From contig CM055265.1 of assembly GCA_029237695.1 (NCBI GenBank), positions 110,782,773-110,846,772 of the forward strand: a stretch of DNA of 64,000 nt. The letters run 5' to 3'. Below are positions 33,611 through 45,484 of the stretch, in pieces. Both the position numbers and the translations under genes were made by a program. The notes beneath the pieces are model-generated. The model worked only from the letters and a program-made list of their open reading frames with translations, was not told the DNA's origin and did no database searches. The DNA comes from Conchocele bisecta. Taxonomy: Eukaryota; Mollusca; Bivalvia; Lucinida; Thyasiridae. The number at the start of each line of letters is the position of its first letter. Position 1 is the stretch's first letter.

Positions 33611-34599
33611 CAGTGAAATCGCGATGGCTCGAAATGTGATGGCTCGTAATGTCGGGATCGCTCGAAATGGCGTCGGGGTCCCAATAATTTTCCCTATATG
33701 TTTAATGTATTTTACATGCGATGGCTCGAAATGCAACTCCTCGAAAAAAGCGATCGCTCGAAACAATTGTCAAGTCCCGCGGACACATTTCTCGCTATTT
33801 TGCTATACGATGACTCGAAATTGATGTCGAAGTTTGTGTTTGGCTAATTTTCACACCTCCGCGTCCGACTTATTACGATCAAAGGCCGAGCCACGCTCTA
33901 CCTGTCTGTGAAAAGTGGTTTCTTTTCAAGTGCAGTTAATTGCCTAAAGTGGTGCAATTTGATCGTCAACGTTGTTGATGGCGATCATTTTGTGAATTCT
34001 ATATTAGATTATTCGGAACTCTATTGTGGAAACTCTATTTATTGTTATGCTTGTACATTATTTGTGAAATAAAAGTTATTGTATTCTTAATTTGTTGTTG
34101 TTGTTTTGCGTCCCATAACAGCTCTACGGCATAGGGCGATTTATTAAATATTCTGGCTTTCGTCCACTCGGAGAATTTAATAGAGTCTGTCGTAAGCCAT
34201 TGGTCGTTTTTCGTTTTAACTCACGTGTTATTCGAGAGGCTACCCGGGAGTTACAACGAAAAACGCCCAATGAAAAGACCACTGTTTCGAGTGACGTCAC
34301 AATCACCTGCTGCATTAATTATGTGCGCCGCTATTTATAGTGAATACTGGACCTTTTCTCCTTTTCACTTTGATAATAATTGAAATAAAGACAGTTTTGT
34401 AAATACATGTACCGGTAGTTTATTTAATTTCGCATGATAACTAATCTGCGAATAAATATTATAATCATCTAAAACATGGATACATTCTATTGTGCTTTCT
34501 TTATTACCTAAATCCGACGGGTACAGTAGTCGGCAAATATAACAAAATCGAAAGATGCAATGGCTCGAAAAGGCATTTCGAGCCATTGCGATTTCACTG
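33611..34599. mobile_element. 989-bp TA-flanked element, CAGTGAAATCGCGATGG termini
   Basis: TA at 33609-33610 and 34600-34601. Terminal repeats begin CAGTGAAATCGCGATGGCTC and match over 26 bp with one mismatch (G/A). The word GCTCGAAA is repeated at least six times in the first 200 bases. No transposase. Mariner-pogo group by TA target. Confidence 0.8.
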
Positions 34600-34979
34600 T
34601 ATATATATATTTAAAAAATCTGCCGTCCCGCTTCATATTCCACAAACCCCGTGTCAGAGAACCAAAGTCCTTATTTTTTATGGCCTAACAATGAAATGTG
34701 ACCGATCCTCTTGCACATTTACAAAGAAATGTGGCTTCTCTTGCACATTTACAATAAAATGTGGCTTATCCTCTTGCACATTTTCAAGGTCAGAATTCCA
34801 TTAAATCATTTTGCTGCCGGCAGTATGGATACTTCATTGACTGAATGGTGACCCGTGTAGTGGTGACTGTGCAGATACACAGGCTGATCTGGCTGGTTGC
34901 GAATGTCACAAGGTACTTTTTATCAGCCGTCGGAACAAATGCAAGCATAACGAGAGAACAATGTCATAACCCAATTTTA

Positions 34980-35345
34980 CTTTCAGAAACAACTGCATTA
35001 CAATACAAATATAACAAGAAATAGCATTGTTAAATGAAGCTAATCCCCTTGCTGGCAACCTAGATAATAATAAAAAATAAAAAAATAAACTTTAACATTT
35101 TTGACTTACAAACGAAGCGAACATAAGCCCTCAATGACCTTGACCTTGGGCGGTCGGACGTGGGTCATAGGCAAAACAAAGCACCATCGCTAGACACACA
35201 TTGTGGCCAAATATTATCAAAATCAGTGAAGCAGTTCATGAGTTATTGAAAAATGAAAGGTGTTACTAACGTATGCACGTACACACGTATGTACCTGGAC
35301 CAACGCTATATCCCCTCTTGCCTATCGGTGATGGGATAACAAATT
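34980..35345 (+). repeat. GTTAAAYGAAGCTAATCCCC dispersed repeat, complete copy
   Basis: Head ACAAATATAACAAGAAATAG, GTTAAATGAAGCTAATCCCC; middle TGACCTTGACCTTGGGCGGT and AAACAAAGCACCATCGCTAG; end GGTGTTACTAACGTATGCAC then CTATATCCCCTCTTGCCTAT and a hairpin ending GATGGGATAAC. Copies with an ACGC expansion at the same place are at 12155-12600 and 52826-53035; inverted copy at 36515-36840. Confidence 0.75.
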
Positions 35346-35535
35346 TGGCTAAAACAACTTGAATGCTCTTGATTGTGGTCATGTATAGATTGCTCTTGAT
35401 TGTGGTCCTTAAGAGTGGTCCTTAACAATGCCCATGAAGTAGTTCTAAGGGAAGTGATATTCCAAGTTTGGTAACCTATTACTGGTCTATATACACTGGT
35501 CACAAAGCCAATCAGTGCGTTTTTGCTACAACACA
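35346..35535. repeat. Fragment of GTGACTGGAGAAATGG palindromic family and unassigned bases
   Basis: TACACTGGTCACAAAGCCAA near 35492 matches the CTACACTGGTCGCAAAACCC arm of the family at 52425 and 55005. Confidence 0.4.
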
Positions 35536-35580
35536 TCATAATCCTGTCTGTAGTACACACTAGCTAATACATCACATCAA

Positions 35581-35779
35581 TTCTTACAAGAGAATGGGGA
35601 ACCGAAAATAGTCGTCTGCTGATAATTCATATTTTGTCTTTTCTCTCAGTAAAAAGCATTTTAGAATCATTTCCATTGGAAATGATTCTAAAGTGCTGCC
35701 AAACCAAGTTTTTGATGAGAAAAATGCAAAACTAAAAAATATTCAGCAGACGACACAAATTAATTCAGCATTGTAAGGG
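35581..35779. mobile_element. CCCTTA-family TTAA MITE, left end eroded
   Basis: Hairpin CATTTCCATTGGAAATG; right end CATTGTAAGGG followed by TTAA at 35780-35783. Confidence 0.75.
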
Positions 35780-35934
35780 TTAAACTGATATTTGATGTCC
35801 ATACAAAGGAAAATATCACCATAACTGGTGTCAATATGATATGCTGGTGAATCAGATACCTACTGATGGACATTAAGGATATGACTCAGTCAACAGAATA
35901 TGCTCCAGAAAAGCATCAGAGTTAAGTTATTTTA

Positions 35935-36020
35935 GTTTTCAACAAAACACATGCAAATTGGTAGTTGTTTAGAATCATCTCTCTGAGATTCTAAAGAACA
36001 ATCAACTTGCATGTTTTGAG
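35935..36020. repeat. Hairpin with CAAGTTGCATGTTTT-type arms
   Basis: CATGCAAATTGGTAGTTGTT pairs imperfectly with AACAATCAACTTGCATG. A relative is at 49640-49712. Confidence 0.6.
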
Positions 36021-36200
36021 ATGAGAAGATGTTTACTTCTAAATTTTATAGAGATCGAGCTCAGAAAGCTATTTGTTAATTAATCACCAGATACATAGTC
36101 TTATCTGGGGGTTCATTGATATTTTATTATGCAAACCAGCTGTTGCAGCAATATAGTTCTGTCAAGATAAGGAAAATCATAGGGATTATTTATGGAATAG

Positions 36201-36455
36201 GGGCTGTTTCACTAAAGTTTGTAAGACTAAAATGTTCTCAAGTGCAAATTTAGGATCAAATTTAGGATCGGCTGGAAATTTCAATTGATGGATTGACATT
36301 TATTGAGCATAGGCTGCATATGCAGCCTATGCTCAATAAATTTAAATCCAATAATTGTTTACAAGAAAACATTCTTAATGTGAAATTTACAGACCATCAT
36401 AATTTTGCACTTACGAACATTTTAGTAGTACAAAGTTTAGTGAAACGGGCCCCAG
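36201..36455. mobile_element. GTTTCACTAAACT hairpin MITE, copy 5
   Basis: GGGGCTGTTTCACTAAAGTT to AAAGTTTAGTGAAACGGGCCCC. Perfect hairpin TTGAGCATAGGCTGCATATG/CAGCCTATGCTCAA. A right-half remnant lies at 37040-37165. Confidence 0.8.
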
Positions 36456-36514
36456 GTACAGAACAGCTTGTGCAGTTTTATCAGAGTCTTCAGTTCCAAT
36501 CAACCACCGAGTAA

Positions 36515-36840
36515 TTATCGCCGATAGGCAAGAGGGGATATAGTGTTAGTCCATGTACATGCATACATAGACGTACGTTAGTAACACCTTTCATTTTTAA
36601 ATAACTTATGAGCCGCTTCACTGATTTTGATAATATTTGACCACAATGTGTGTCTAGGGATTGTGCTTTGTTTTGCATACGACCCACATCCAACCGCCCA
36701 AGGTTAAGGTCACTAAGGACTTATGTTCACATTGTTTGTAGGGCAAATGTTTGTTGTTGTTTATTTTATTATCAAGGCTGTCAACGAGGGGATTCGTTTT
36801 GTAATAATGATGTCCTTGTAGATATTGAAATGTCAACAGT
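36515..36840 (-). repeat. GTTAAAYGAAGCTAATCCCC dispersed repeat, inverted copy
   Basis: Reads inverted relative to 34980-35345: CGCCGATAGGCAAGAGGGGA, then CGTTAGTAACACCTTTCATT, CTTTGTTTTGCATACGACCC, AAGGTTAAGGTCACT and finally ATCAAGGCTGTCAACGAGGG. Confidence 0.7.
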
Positions 36841-37239
36841 AAAATTTCCGCTTCTCAGAAATTGAATTAATATCTAATTCCTAAGTGTGAAGTGGGGAGT
36901 TCATAAATGTCGTCTTCGCCAGCCAGTACGACAGGCAGACTTGTGGCCATCTAATATCCACATGAATTCTTCGTTTTCTAATTCCAGCCCGGGAGATTTT
37001 GTGGCAGTCTAACTCCCTGTGTATACCCAATGCCTCCCTATATGCAGCCTATGCTCAATAAATGTTAATCCAATAATTGTTTACAAGAAAACATTGCTAA
37101 TGTGAAATTTTGTACTTTACAAACATTTTAGTCGTACAAAGATTAATAATACAGCGCCCCAGGAGGGGAAATCACATTGAAAGGTACATATCAAAATATG
37201 TACACAGGTCACAAAACACAAAAGCAGCAAGCCTTTCTT

Positions 37240-37505
37240 TCGTATAATCCGTCACATTTGTGGCTGTGACTGGAGAAATGGGGCTTGTGGGATTTGTCAC
37301 CAGTGTACCTCCTGATCAAAGAGCACATGCCTGTCACCTGAAAATGATCTATATTGCTCGTCAGAAGCATGAAAGGTATTGCATTGATGCTAGATGGAAC
37401 GGCAAACAGATCTTGATCATGTGAATGAACAGACTGATCTTGATTCACACTGGTCACAAAACCCATAAGTCCCCTTTCTCCAGCCACAGCCACATTTGTC
37501 ATCAT
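37240..37505. mobile_element. GTGACTGGAGAAATGG palindromic MITE, copy 1
   Basis: GTGGCTGTGACTGGAGAAAT at about 37260 and its inverse-like end (CCCCTTTCTCCAGCCACAGC) at 37468. Arms of about 50 bp. Confidence 0.7.
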
Positions 37506-37777
37506 GTCAAACTATCCGATCTCACGTATCATACATACACACAATCCAATATCTCCTTTATTACAGTTTCTCGTTTCATAGAAAAAGCAACACAATCAAA
37601 TGAACACCTACATAGCAACCAGAGGCAATTATTTATTTGTGTTCATTTAACGACACTGAATTAAAATTTGTCGACTAAAATTTTATTTTCCGAGATGAAA
37701 ACATGTTCTTTCAGTGCATTTGCTGCCAAAACATGTTTTTGACGACTATATTTATTTGATTCCCCCCGTACTATATA

Positions 37778-37980
37778 CCGTAAAGATTATAATAGACGCC
37801 CATGCTCTAATAGATGCCCACTCCCCACTTTTCACGTTAAAAATTACACATTTTTGGCTGATTTTCACGAAATTGGTGCCTCTAATAAATGCCCAGTACT
37901 AACTAGAAACAAAATCGGAGCTAATTGTCCAATTAGATTTCTTTTCTTTCCATTATTTCAAAATCTTCCTTGAAAACTGG
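37778..37980. mobile_element. Left end of AATAGACGCC TA element
   Basis: CCGTAAAGATTATAATAGAC onwards matches 13980-14170 closely; the right part is missing. Confidence 0.7.
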
Positions 37981-38126
37981 AAACAGTGGGCTGAAAATGT
38001 AAATTTTCTCAATTCCAATTTTGCAAAATATAATTTATACATGCATGATAGAGTAATGTAACCCGGTGTCCAATTCATTATCTGCAGCTCTGGGTCCTTT
38101 TTTGTCAAGCCTGAATACAAACTTAC

Positions 38127-38259
38127 CCTTCGTTTCTTGAGTGCCTCCTCGCGGACCATAATTTCGGGTTTCTTCGGGAAACGGGAAATCTTATTGACTT
38201 TCTTCTTTATCTTTCTTTCCTTCCGGTCCTCCTTGAAGCTCATTCTCGTTTCTCTGTGT
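38127..38259 (-). CDS. PLD1: PLD exon B: basic PX-PH linker
   Basis: 133 bp on the minus strand, acceptor ATGTTACAG (38260-38268) and donor GTAAGT (38121-38126). Reads HRETRMSFKEDRKERKIKKK, then VNKISRFPKKPEIMVREEAL, then KKRR. The ending P-x-x-P-E-I-M-V-R-E-E matches human PLD1 LPRSSENMIREE, which follows the PX domain. The first base joins CA from exon A to give a Gln codon, and the exon ends in phase 0, as exon C requires. The Lys/Arg cluster RKERKIKKK is more basic than the human linker and could bind acidic lipid or act in nuclear import; that is inference. The ATG inside is not a start codon if the splice model is right. Confidence 0.87.
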
Positions 38260-38265
38260 CTGTAA

Positions 38266-38452
38266 CATGGTTGGTTGGTTGCACAGGTGACGGGAAAAAA
38301 ATCACATGACAGTACCTATATATATTATCTATACAAGTAACAACAGACTATCAGATTAGTTGTTCCCATCACCTGTGGTTGGTTGGTTGGTTGGTTGGTT
38401 GGTTGGGGTTGGTTGGTTGGTTGGTTGGTTGGTTGGTTGGTTGGTTGGTTGA
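38266..38452. repeat. GGTT microsatellite upstream of exon B
   Basis: Short GGTTGGTTGGTTG at 38269-38281 next to the acceptor, then a clean (GGTT)n run at 38379-38450 interrupted once. Confidence 0.9.
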
Positions 38453-38574
38453 TATGATTAATTTATTGATTTATACATTGATTATTTTTGTTGATCAATC
38501 AATAGATTAGTGAGTGATTTGAGGTTCATGTCCATTCAACAGCAAGGTCCTATGAGGCGCAATGTGATTTTTGT

Positions 38575-38740
38575 GTAAATAGCAAAACAGACAAAATTTT
38601 CATAGCAAATGCGGATTTCATTATATTCCGCATTTGCGCTGAATATTTCGACATAATCTACGGAAAATATAAATTTTGTAAAAGAATGCACGAGATATGA
38701 CACACCTTCTTAGGTAGAAAATCACATGGCTTGTCTCAAT
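38575..38740. repeat. Fragment of fold-back element as at 20266
   Basis: ATTCCGCATTTGCGC, ACGGAAAATATAAATTTTGT and AAAATCACATGGCTTGTCTC correspond to the right arm of 20266-20530. Confidence 0.6.
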
Positions 38741-38777
38741 GATTATGATTAGTGGATCTGGCAAACGTTGAAACTGT

Positions 38778-39090
38778 AGCCTGTTTCATCAACATTGCAA
38801 AGTATACTTATCTAGCAAAGTATACTTTGAGGGAGAAATTTTCAATTTAAGGATAGATTTATTAATTTTTATTATACTGAATTTATTACATTATCACAGC
38901 CATTTTGGCTGTGATAATGTAATAAATTCAGTATAATAAATCTGCATACGGTACTTTTAATCATCAAATATATGCAGTGGTTATAGTTCTATATGAAATA
39001 ATGCATTTTGGGAAAAATAAATGATTACTCCCTGAAAGTATACTTTGCTAGATAAGAATACTTAGCAATTTTGATGAAATCGGCTACTGA
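38778..39090. mobile_element. Palindromic MITE (GCAAAGTATACTT family), full copy
   Basis: GTAGCCTGTTTCATCAACAT to TTTTGATGAAATCGGCTAC. Central hairpin with arms TTATTACATTATCACAGCC. Best intact reference for the split copy at 13940-14920. Confidence 0.85.
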
Positions 39091-39169
39091 TTCGAGGTTG
39101 ATGCTTCAACCACTGATATATGCTGGCTTAGAGGGATTGGGTAATGGACTGAAAAGGTAATATTTTTTT

Positions 39170-39415
39170 CAAGTCACCAAATGCATATACATGTATGTTC
39201 TATAAAGTTACTATAACCTCTTTAGACGTGAAAAGTCACCAGATTTTCATCAGACATAATGGGATTTAACATAGTTTTGCATGGTAGTGTTTTTTTATTG
39301 ATCATGTGGCGAAGTTACAGTACAATTTTATTTCTCCATGACGATAAAATGCTTGACGTGCAGGGGTTTTTCTGACGCAGCAATATCTGAGAACCAAAGT
39401 ACTTTTTTTATGGCC
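39170..39415 (+). repeat. Dispersed repeat, also at 16108 and 33470 (inverted)
   Basis: TTCTATAAAGTTACTATAAC then CTCTTTAGACGTGAAAAG; the inverse of this part is at 33485-33535. The second half matches 16140-16330. Confidence 0.6.
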
Positions 39416-39419
39416 TAAA

Positions 39420-39600
39420 ATTGGTGACATCGATTGCAGATATATATGTCTGATTGATTTATTTATTGGTGACATCGATTGCAGATATATATGTATGATT
39501 GATTTATTTATTGGTGACATCGATTGCAGATATATATGTATGATTGATTTATTTATTGGTGACATCGATTGCAGATATATATGTATGATTGATTGATTTA
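39420..39600. repeat. 45-bp minisatellite, four units
   Basis: GGTGACATCGATTGCAGATA starts at 39423, 39468, 39513 and 39558. 45 bp is 15 codons, so a repeated frame appears on the minus strand; no reason to call it a gene. Confidence 0.9.
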
Positions 39601-40074
39601 TTGAGGAAATGATGAGCAATGGGATTGGGTAATTAATTGTTGGAATTGGTGAACTCACTGAGGCCTGCCTATGTTCAATACAGAACCATGTATTGCGGAA
39701 AAAACATTATTTCTCACCTTGTAGACAAAAGAATGTTTATTAATATTGTTTGTTTAAAATGTTCACACATCGTGATTTATGCTAGTTTTAGTTCATATAA
39801 TAAACACATATTTTGACCTCATAGATGATTCTGTATATAAAACCACAAGACAGCTACAAAAATGTGAATATGTACCAAGATATGTTATAGTAAAATTAGA
39901 AAAGGAAACCAATACCTGAATACAGTAATAACTAGATTTGTCAGTAAGCGGGGGCTTACGGATTACCCCCCCGCGTCAGCCCTGACCTAGAATGAATTCC
40001 AGCTCGCATACTATCATTTTCAGATAAAAGACTATGTCAGCACATATGGAGAGTGCGATGGTGGTTCCAGTTGA
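39601..40074. other. Unassigned intron sequence
   Basis: No exon or repeat recognised. Confidence 0.4.
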
Positions 40075-41485
40075 AACAAGAGCTGTAGGAGAACAGCATA
40101 GCTCGACTACGAGGGTTGTCGATGTACACATAGCTTGACAAACAAGGTGGCCGCGACCTGCATAAAAACCTTAACCAAGGTTGACTAAAAACCTTAACCA
40201 AGGGAAATTAAGTAAGTAATTTAAGGTTAAATGTAGGTCAATGTGGCCGCGGCCTGCATAAAAACCTTAACCAAGGTCGACTAAAAACCTTAACGAAGGG
40301 AAATTAAGTAAGTAGTTCAAGGTTAAATGTAGGTGAATGTCAGATATAGGTTAGGGGTTATTGATGTACATCACTAGGAGATGAAGTTTTCCAAGTATGG
40401 TTGCTGTAGGCCCAGGAATATTCCATATACAAGCTTGACTAAAAACCTTAACCAAGGGGAAATAAGAAAGTAATCCAAGGATAAAAGTAGGTCAAGGTCA
40501 AATATAGATCAGGGATTATTGATGTACATCACTAGGAGATAAAGTTGTCCAAGTATGGTTGGTGTAGGGCCAGGAGTATTGCATCTACAAGCTTGACTAA
40601 AACCCTTAACCAAGGAGAATTAAGTAAGTAATTCAAGAGGAAATGTAGGTGAAGGTCAAATATAGATCAGGGGTTATTGATGTACATCGCTATGAGAAAA
40701 GGTTGTCCAAGTATGGTGTTAGTATGCACAATAATATTCCATGTACAAGCTTGACTAAAAACCTTAACCAAGGGGAAATAAGAAAGTAATCCAAGGATAA
40801 AAGTAGGTCAAGGTCAAATATAGGTCAGGGATTATTGATGTACATCACTAGGAGATAAAGTTGTCCAAGTATGGTTGGTGTAGGGCCAGAAGTATTGCAT
40901 CTACAAGCTTGACTAAAACCCTTAACCAAGGAGAATTAAGTAAGTAATTCAAGAGGAAATGTAGGTGAAGGTCAAATATAGATCAGGGGTTATTGATGTA
41001 CATCGCTATGAGAAAAGGTTGTCCAAGTATGGTGTTAGTATTGCCAACCAAATAATCCATGTACAGCTTGAGTAGTGGGCCACATAATGAAAAATTCCAT
41101 GTAACAAGAGCTTGACTAATAAAACCAAAATAACCAAGAATAACATAGTTAATTAACAAAGTTAAATGTAGGTGAAGGTCAAAGATAGGTCAGTAGTTGT
41201 TGATGTACATCACTAGGAGATGAAGTTGTCCAAGTATGGTGGGTGTAGGGCCAGGAATATTCCATATACAAGCTAGACTAAAAACCTTAAACAAGGGGAA
41301 TTAACTAAGTAATTGAAGAGGAAATGTAGGTCAATGTCAAATATAGATCAGGGGTTATTGATGTACATCCCTATGAGAAAAGGTTGTCCAAGTATGGTGT
41401 CTGTATGCACACTAGTATTCCACGGACGGACAAGGGTAACACTAAATGCCCCCTCCACTATCGTGGTAGGGCATAAAAATATATA
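40075..41485 (+). mobile_element. Modular satellite-bearing element, copy 2
   Basis: Head CAAGAGCTGTAGGAGAACAG; no 158-bp array; goes straight to the second satellite (CCAAGTATGGTTG units), about 6 units, with a damaged stretch at 41040-41160. Ends GGACGGACAAGGGTAACAC, then hairpin AATGCCCCCTCCACTATCGT/GGTAGGGCAT, then AAAAAT. The hairpin differs from copy 3 although the heads are alike. Confidence 0.7.
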
Positions 41486-41780
41486 TTCAAATATATATAT
41501 TCAGTGCATATGAGCAGACAGATCTTGATTTACACTCGTAGCAAATGCCACAAGCCTCATTTCTCTAATCACAGTGATAAATGCGTGGAATAACATTTAT
41601 CTTCGGCATCCCTGCAGTTTTTCAAGAGTCAGTCAGCTGTTTATTCTGTGCTGAAAATGCTGTCAATCTGATTACCGATATTGAAAGAAGTAGTGAAATT
41701 TAAATAAAGTGACATTTAATATTCCGTGAAGCAGAAGCAAATGGGAGTATAAATAAACCAGGGATTATTAACCCTTCGAT

Positions 41781-41990
41781 GGCCAGATTAGCTCAGTAGG
41801 TTAGCTCAGTAGGTAGAGCGTTGGACTGCGGATCGCGAGACCCCGGGTTCGATTCCCACCTCGACAACTGCGAATGGTCGATTAGGTGTGTCCTTGGGCA
41901 AGACAACTTCGTGCTATCCTAGTCCTATCGGATGGGGACTTAAATAGTCGGTCCCGACATGCAAGGTCATTGAGCCAGTGCCGTCGTTAA
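41781..41990 (+). repeat. tRNA-derived SINE
   Basis: A-box region TTAGCTCAGTAGGTTAGCTC carries a 12-bp tandem duplication of TAGCTCAGTAGG. A canonical B box GGTTCGATTCC follows. The anticodon stem no longer pairs, so this is not a functional tRNA. Downstream GTGTCCTTGGGCAAGACAAC is a conserved SINE-body word. The element sits on the plus strand, antisense to PLD. Confidence 0.75.
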
Positions 41991-42002
41991 ATCAAAGCAT
42001 TT

Positions 42003-42110
42003 ATAACCCTTAGAAATTGTCATCTGCTGTTGTTTCATATTTCGTCTTTATTCTCAATGAAAACATGGTTTGGCAGCACTTTAGAATCGTTTCCAATGGA
42101 AGTAGAACTT
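42003..42110. mobile_element. CCCTTA-family MITE fragment
   Basis: ATAACCCTTAGAAATTGTCA then CATGGTTTGGCAGCACTTTA; cut in the hairpin by the next element. Confidence 0.65.
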
Positions 42111-42147
42111 GAGTTATTGCGTGGACAAGGATACAGAGTGCGAACAA

Positions 42148-45100
42148 TAACAAGAGCTGTAGGAGAACAGCATAGCTCGACTACGAGGGTGTCGATGTAC
42201 ACATAGCTTGACAAAGAAGGTGGCTGCGGCCTACATAAAAACCTTAACCAAGGTTGACTAAAAACATTAACCAAGGGAAACTAGAAATGTGGCCTGTCGG
42301 CACACGAATACCCCCACTGGCAGCCAAAGAAAACGAGGCATTTTTGATCATAAGCCATTTAGCCGAGCGTTAAGGTTTCAAACGCATCAAGTCTGTGACC
42401 TTGACCCTGGGCATAGTGTGATAATCCATGCGTGGTTATTGATCGAGACACACCTTCTCATCCTGAGAAACATTTGTGCCAAGGCATTTGATAATGCATG
42501 CATTGGTGTAGAAGATATAGAGCGGAAGGGAATTTCAATAGGTTTGACCTTTAACCTTCAACTGTGACCTTGACCTTGGACGTAGGTGCGTGGTTATTGA
42601 TTGCGACACACCTTCTCATCATGAGAAACATCTGTGCCAAGCCATTTGATAATCCATGCATCGGTGTAGAAGATATAGAGCGGAAGGGAATTTCAATAGG
42701 TTCGACCTTTGACCTTCAACTGTGACCTTGGACGTAGGTGCGTGGTTAGCAATTTGATAATCCATGCATCAGTGTAGAAGATATAGAGCGGAAGGGAATT
42801 TCAATAGGTTTGACCTTTGACCTTCAACTGTGACCTTGACCTTGGACGTAGGTGCGTGGTTATTGATCGGGACACACCTTTTCATCATGAGAAACATTTG
42901 TGCCAAGCCATTTGATAATCCATGCATCGGTGTAGAAGACATAGAGAGGAAGGGAAGTTCAATAGGTTTGACCTTTGACCTTCAACAGTGACCTTGACCT
43001 TGGACGTAGGTGCGTGGTTATTGATCGCGACACACCTTCTCATCGTGAGAAACATTTGTGCCAAGCCATTTGGGAATTTCAATATGTTTTACCTTTGAGC
43101 TTCAACTGTGACCTTGACCTTGGATGTAGGTGCGTGGTTATTGATGACGACACACCTTCTCATCCTGAGAAACATTTGTGCCAAGGCATTTGATAATCCA
43201 TGCATCGGTGTAGAAGATATAGAGCGGAAGGGAATTTCAATAGGTTTGACCTTTGACCTTCAACTGTGACCTTGACCTTGGACGTAGGTGCGTGGTTATT
43301 GATTGTGACACACCTTCTCAACATGAGAAACATCTGTGCCAAGCCATTTGATAATCCATGCATCGGTGTAGAAGATATAGAGCGGAAGGGAATTTCAATA
43401 GGTTTGACCTTCAACTGTGACCTTGAACGTAGGTGCGTGGTTAGCAATTTGATAATCCATGCATCAGTGTAGAAGATATAGAGCGGAAGGGAATTTCAAT
43501 AGGTTTGACCTTTGACCTTCAACTGTGACCTTGACCTTGGACGTAGGTGCGTGGTTATTGATGGCGACACACTCATCATCAGAAACATTTGTGCCAAGCC
43601 ATTTGATAATCCATGCATCGGTGTAGAAGATATAGAGCGGAAGGGAATTTCAATAGGTTTGACCTTTGACCTTCAACAGTGACCTTGACCTTGGACGTAG
43701 ATGCGTGGTTTTCCAAGTATGGTTGCTGTAGGCCCAGGAGTATTCCATATACAAGCTTGAGTAAAAAACGTAACCAAGGGAGATAACTAAGTAATCCAAG
43801 GATAAAAGTAGGTCAAGGTGAAATATAGGTCAGGGATTATTGATGTACATCACTAGGAGATGAAGTTGTCCAAGTATGGTTGATGTAGGCCCAGAAGTAT
43901 TCCATATACAAGCTTGACTATAAACATTAACTAAGTAATTGAAGGTTAAATGTAGGTGAAGGTAAAATAAAGGTCAGGGGTTATTGATGTACATCCATAT
44001 GAGAAAAAGTTATCCAAGTATGGTGTCTGTATGCACAATAGTATTCCATCTACAAGCTTGACTAAAAACCTTAACCAAGGTTGAGTAAAAACCTTAACCA
44101 AGGGGAATTAAGTAAGTAATTTAAGGTTAAATGTAGGTCAAGGTCAAATATAGGTCAGGGGTTGTTGATGTACATCACTAGGAGATGAAGTTGTCCAAGT
44201 ATGATTGGTGTAGGGTCATGAGTATTCCATCTACAAGCTTGACTAAAAACCTTAACCAAAGAGAATTAAGTAAGTAATTCAAGAGGAAATATAGGTCAAG
44301 GTGAAATATAGATCAGGGGTTATTGATGTACATCACTATGAGAAAAGGTTGTCCAATTATGGTGTCTGTATGCACAATAGTATTCCATGTACAAGCTTGA
44401 GTAAAAAGCTTAACCAAGGTCGAGTAAAAACCTTAACCAAGGGGAATTAAGTAAGTAATTCAAGGTTAAATGTAGGTCAAGGTCAAATATAGGTCAGGGG
44501 TTGTTGATGTACATCACTAGGAGATGAAGTTGTCCAAGTATGGTTGGTGTAGGGCCAGGAGTATTCCATCTACAAGCTTGACTAAAAACGTTAATACCAG
44601 GGGAATTAAGCAATTCAAGAGGAAATGAAGGTCAAGGTCAAAATATAGAATCGAGGGGTTTGTTGATGAAACACAAGGAGATGAAGTTGTCCAAGTATGG
44701 TTGGAGTAGGGCCAGGGAGTATTCCATCCCAAGCTTGACTAAAAACAAACCCAAGGGGAATTAAGCAATTTTTCAAAAGGAAATGTAGGTTCAAGGTCCA
44801 AATAAAAAAAGGGATTGGGGTTTTGATGTACCATCACTAGGAATGATTTTGTTTTTCCAAGTATGGTGGGTGTAGGGCCGAAGTATTCCATATAGAAGGT
44901 TGACTAAAAACCTTAACCAAAAGGAATTAAGTAAGTAATTGAAGAGGCAATGTAGGTGAAGGTCAAATATAGATCAGGGGTTATTGATGTACATACCTAT
45001 GAGAAAAGGTTGTCGAAGTATGGTGTCTGGATGCACAATAGTATTCAATGTGCAAGCTTGAAAAAAAACCTTAACCAAGGTTGACTAAAAACCTTAACCA

Positions 45101-45452
45101 AGGGGAATTAAGTAAGTAATTCAAGAGGAAATGTAGGTCAAGGTCAAATATAGATCAGGGTTATTGATGTGCATCACTAGGAGATGAAGTTGTCCAAGTA
45201 TGGTGGGTGTAGGGCCAGTAGTATTGCATATACAAACTTGAACTAAAAACCTTAACCAAGGTTGACTAAAAACCTTAACCAAGGGGGAATTAACCAAGTA
45301 ATTCAAGAGGAAATGTAGGTCAAGGTCAAATATAGATCAGGGGTTATTGATGTACATCACTAGGAGATGAAGTTGTCCAAGTATGGTGGGTGTAGGGCCA
45401 GTAGTATTCCATATACAAGCTTGACTAAAAACCTTAACCAAGGCGTGACGGT

Positions 45453-45484
<32 letters not shown>

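Noticed and set aside
41801..41880. Possible functional tRNA gene
   Set aside because: A-box region is duplicated and the anticodon stem does not pair; the downstream SINE body shows it is a retroposon head.
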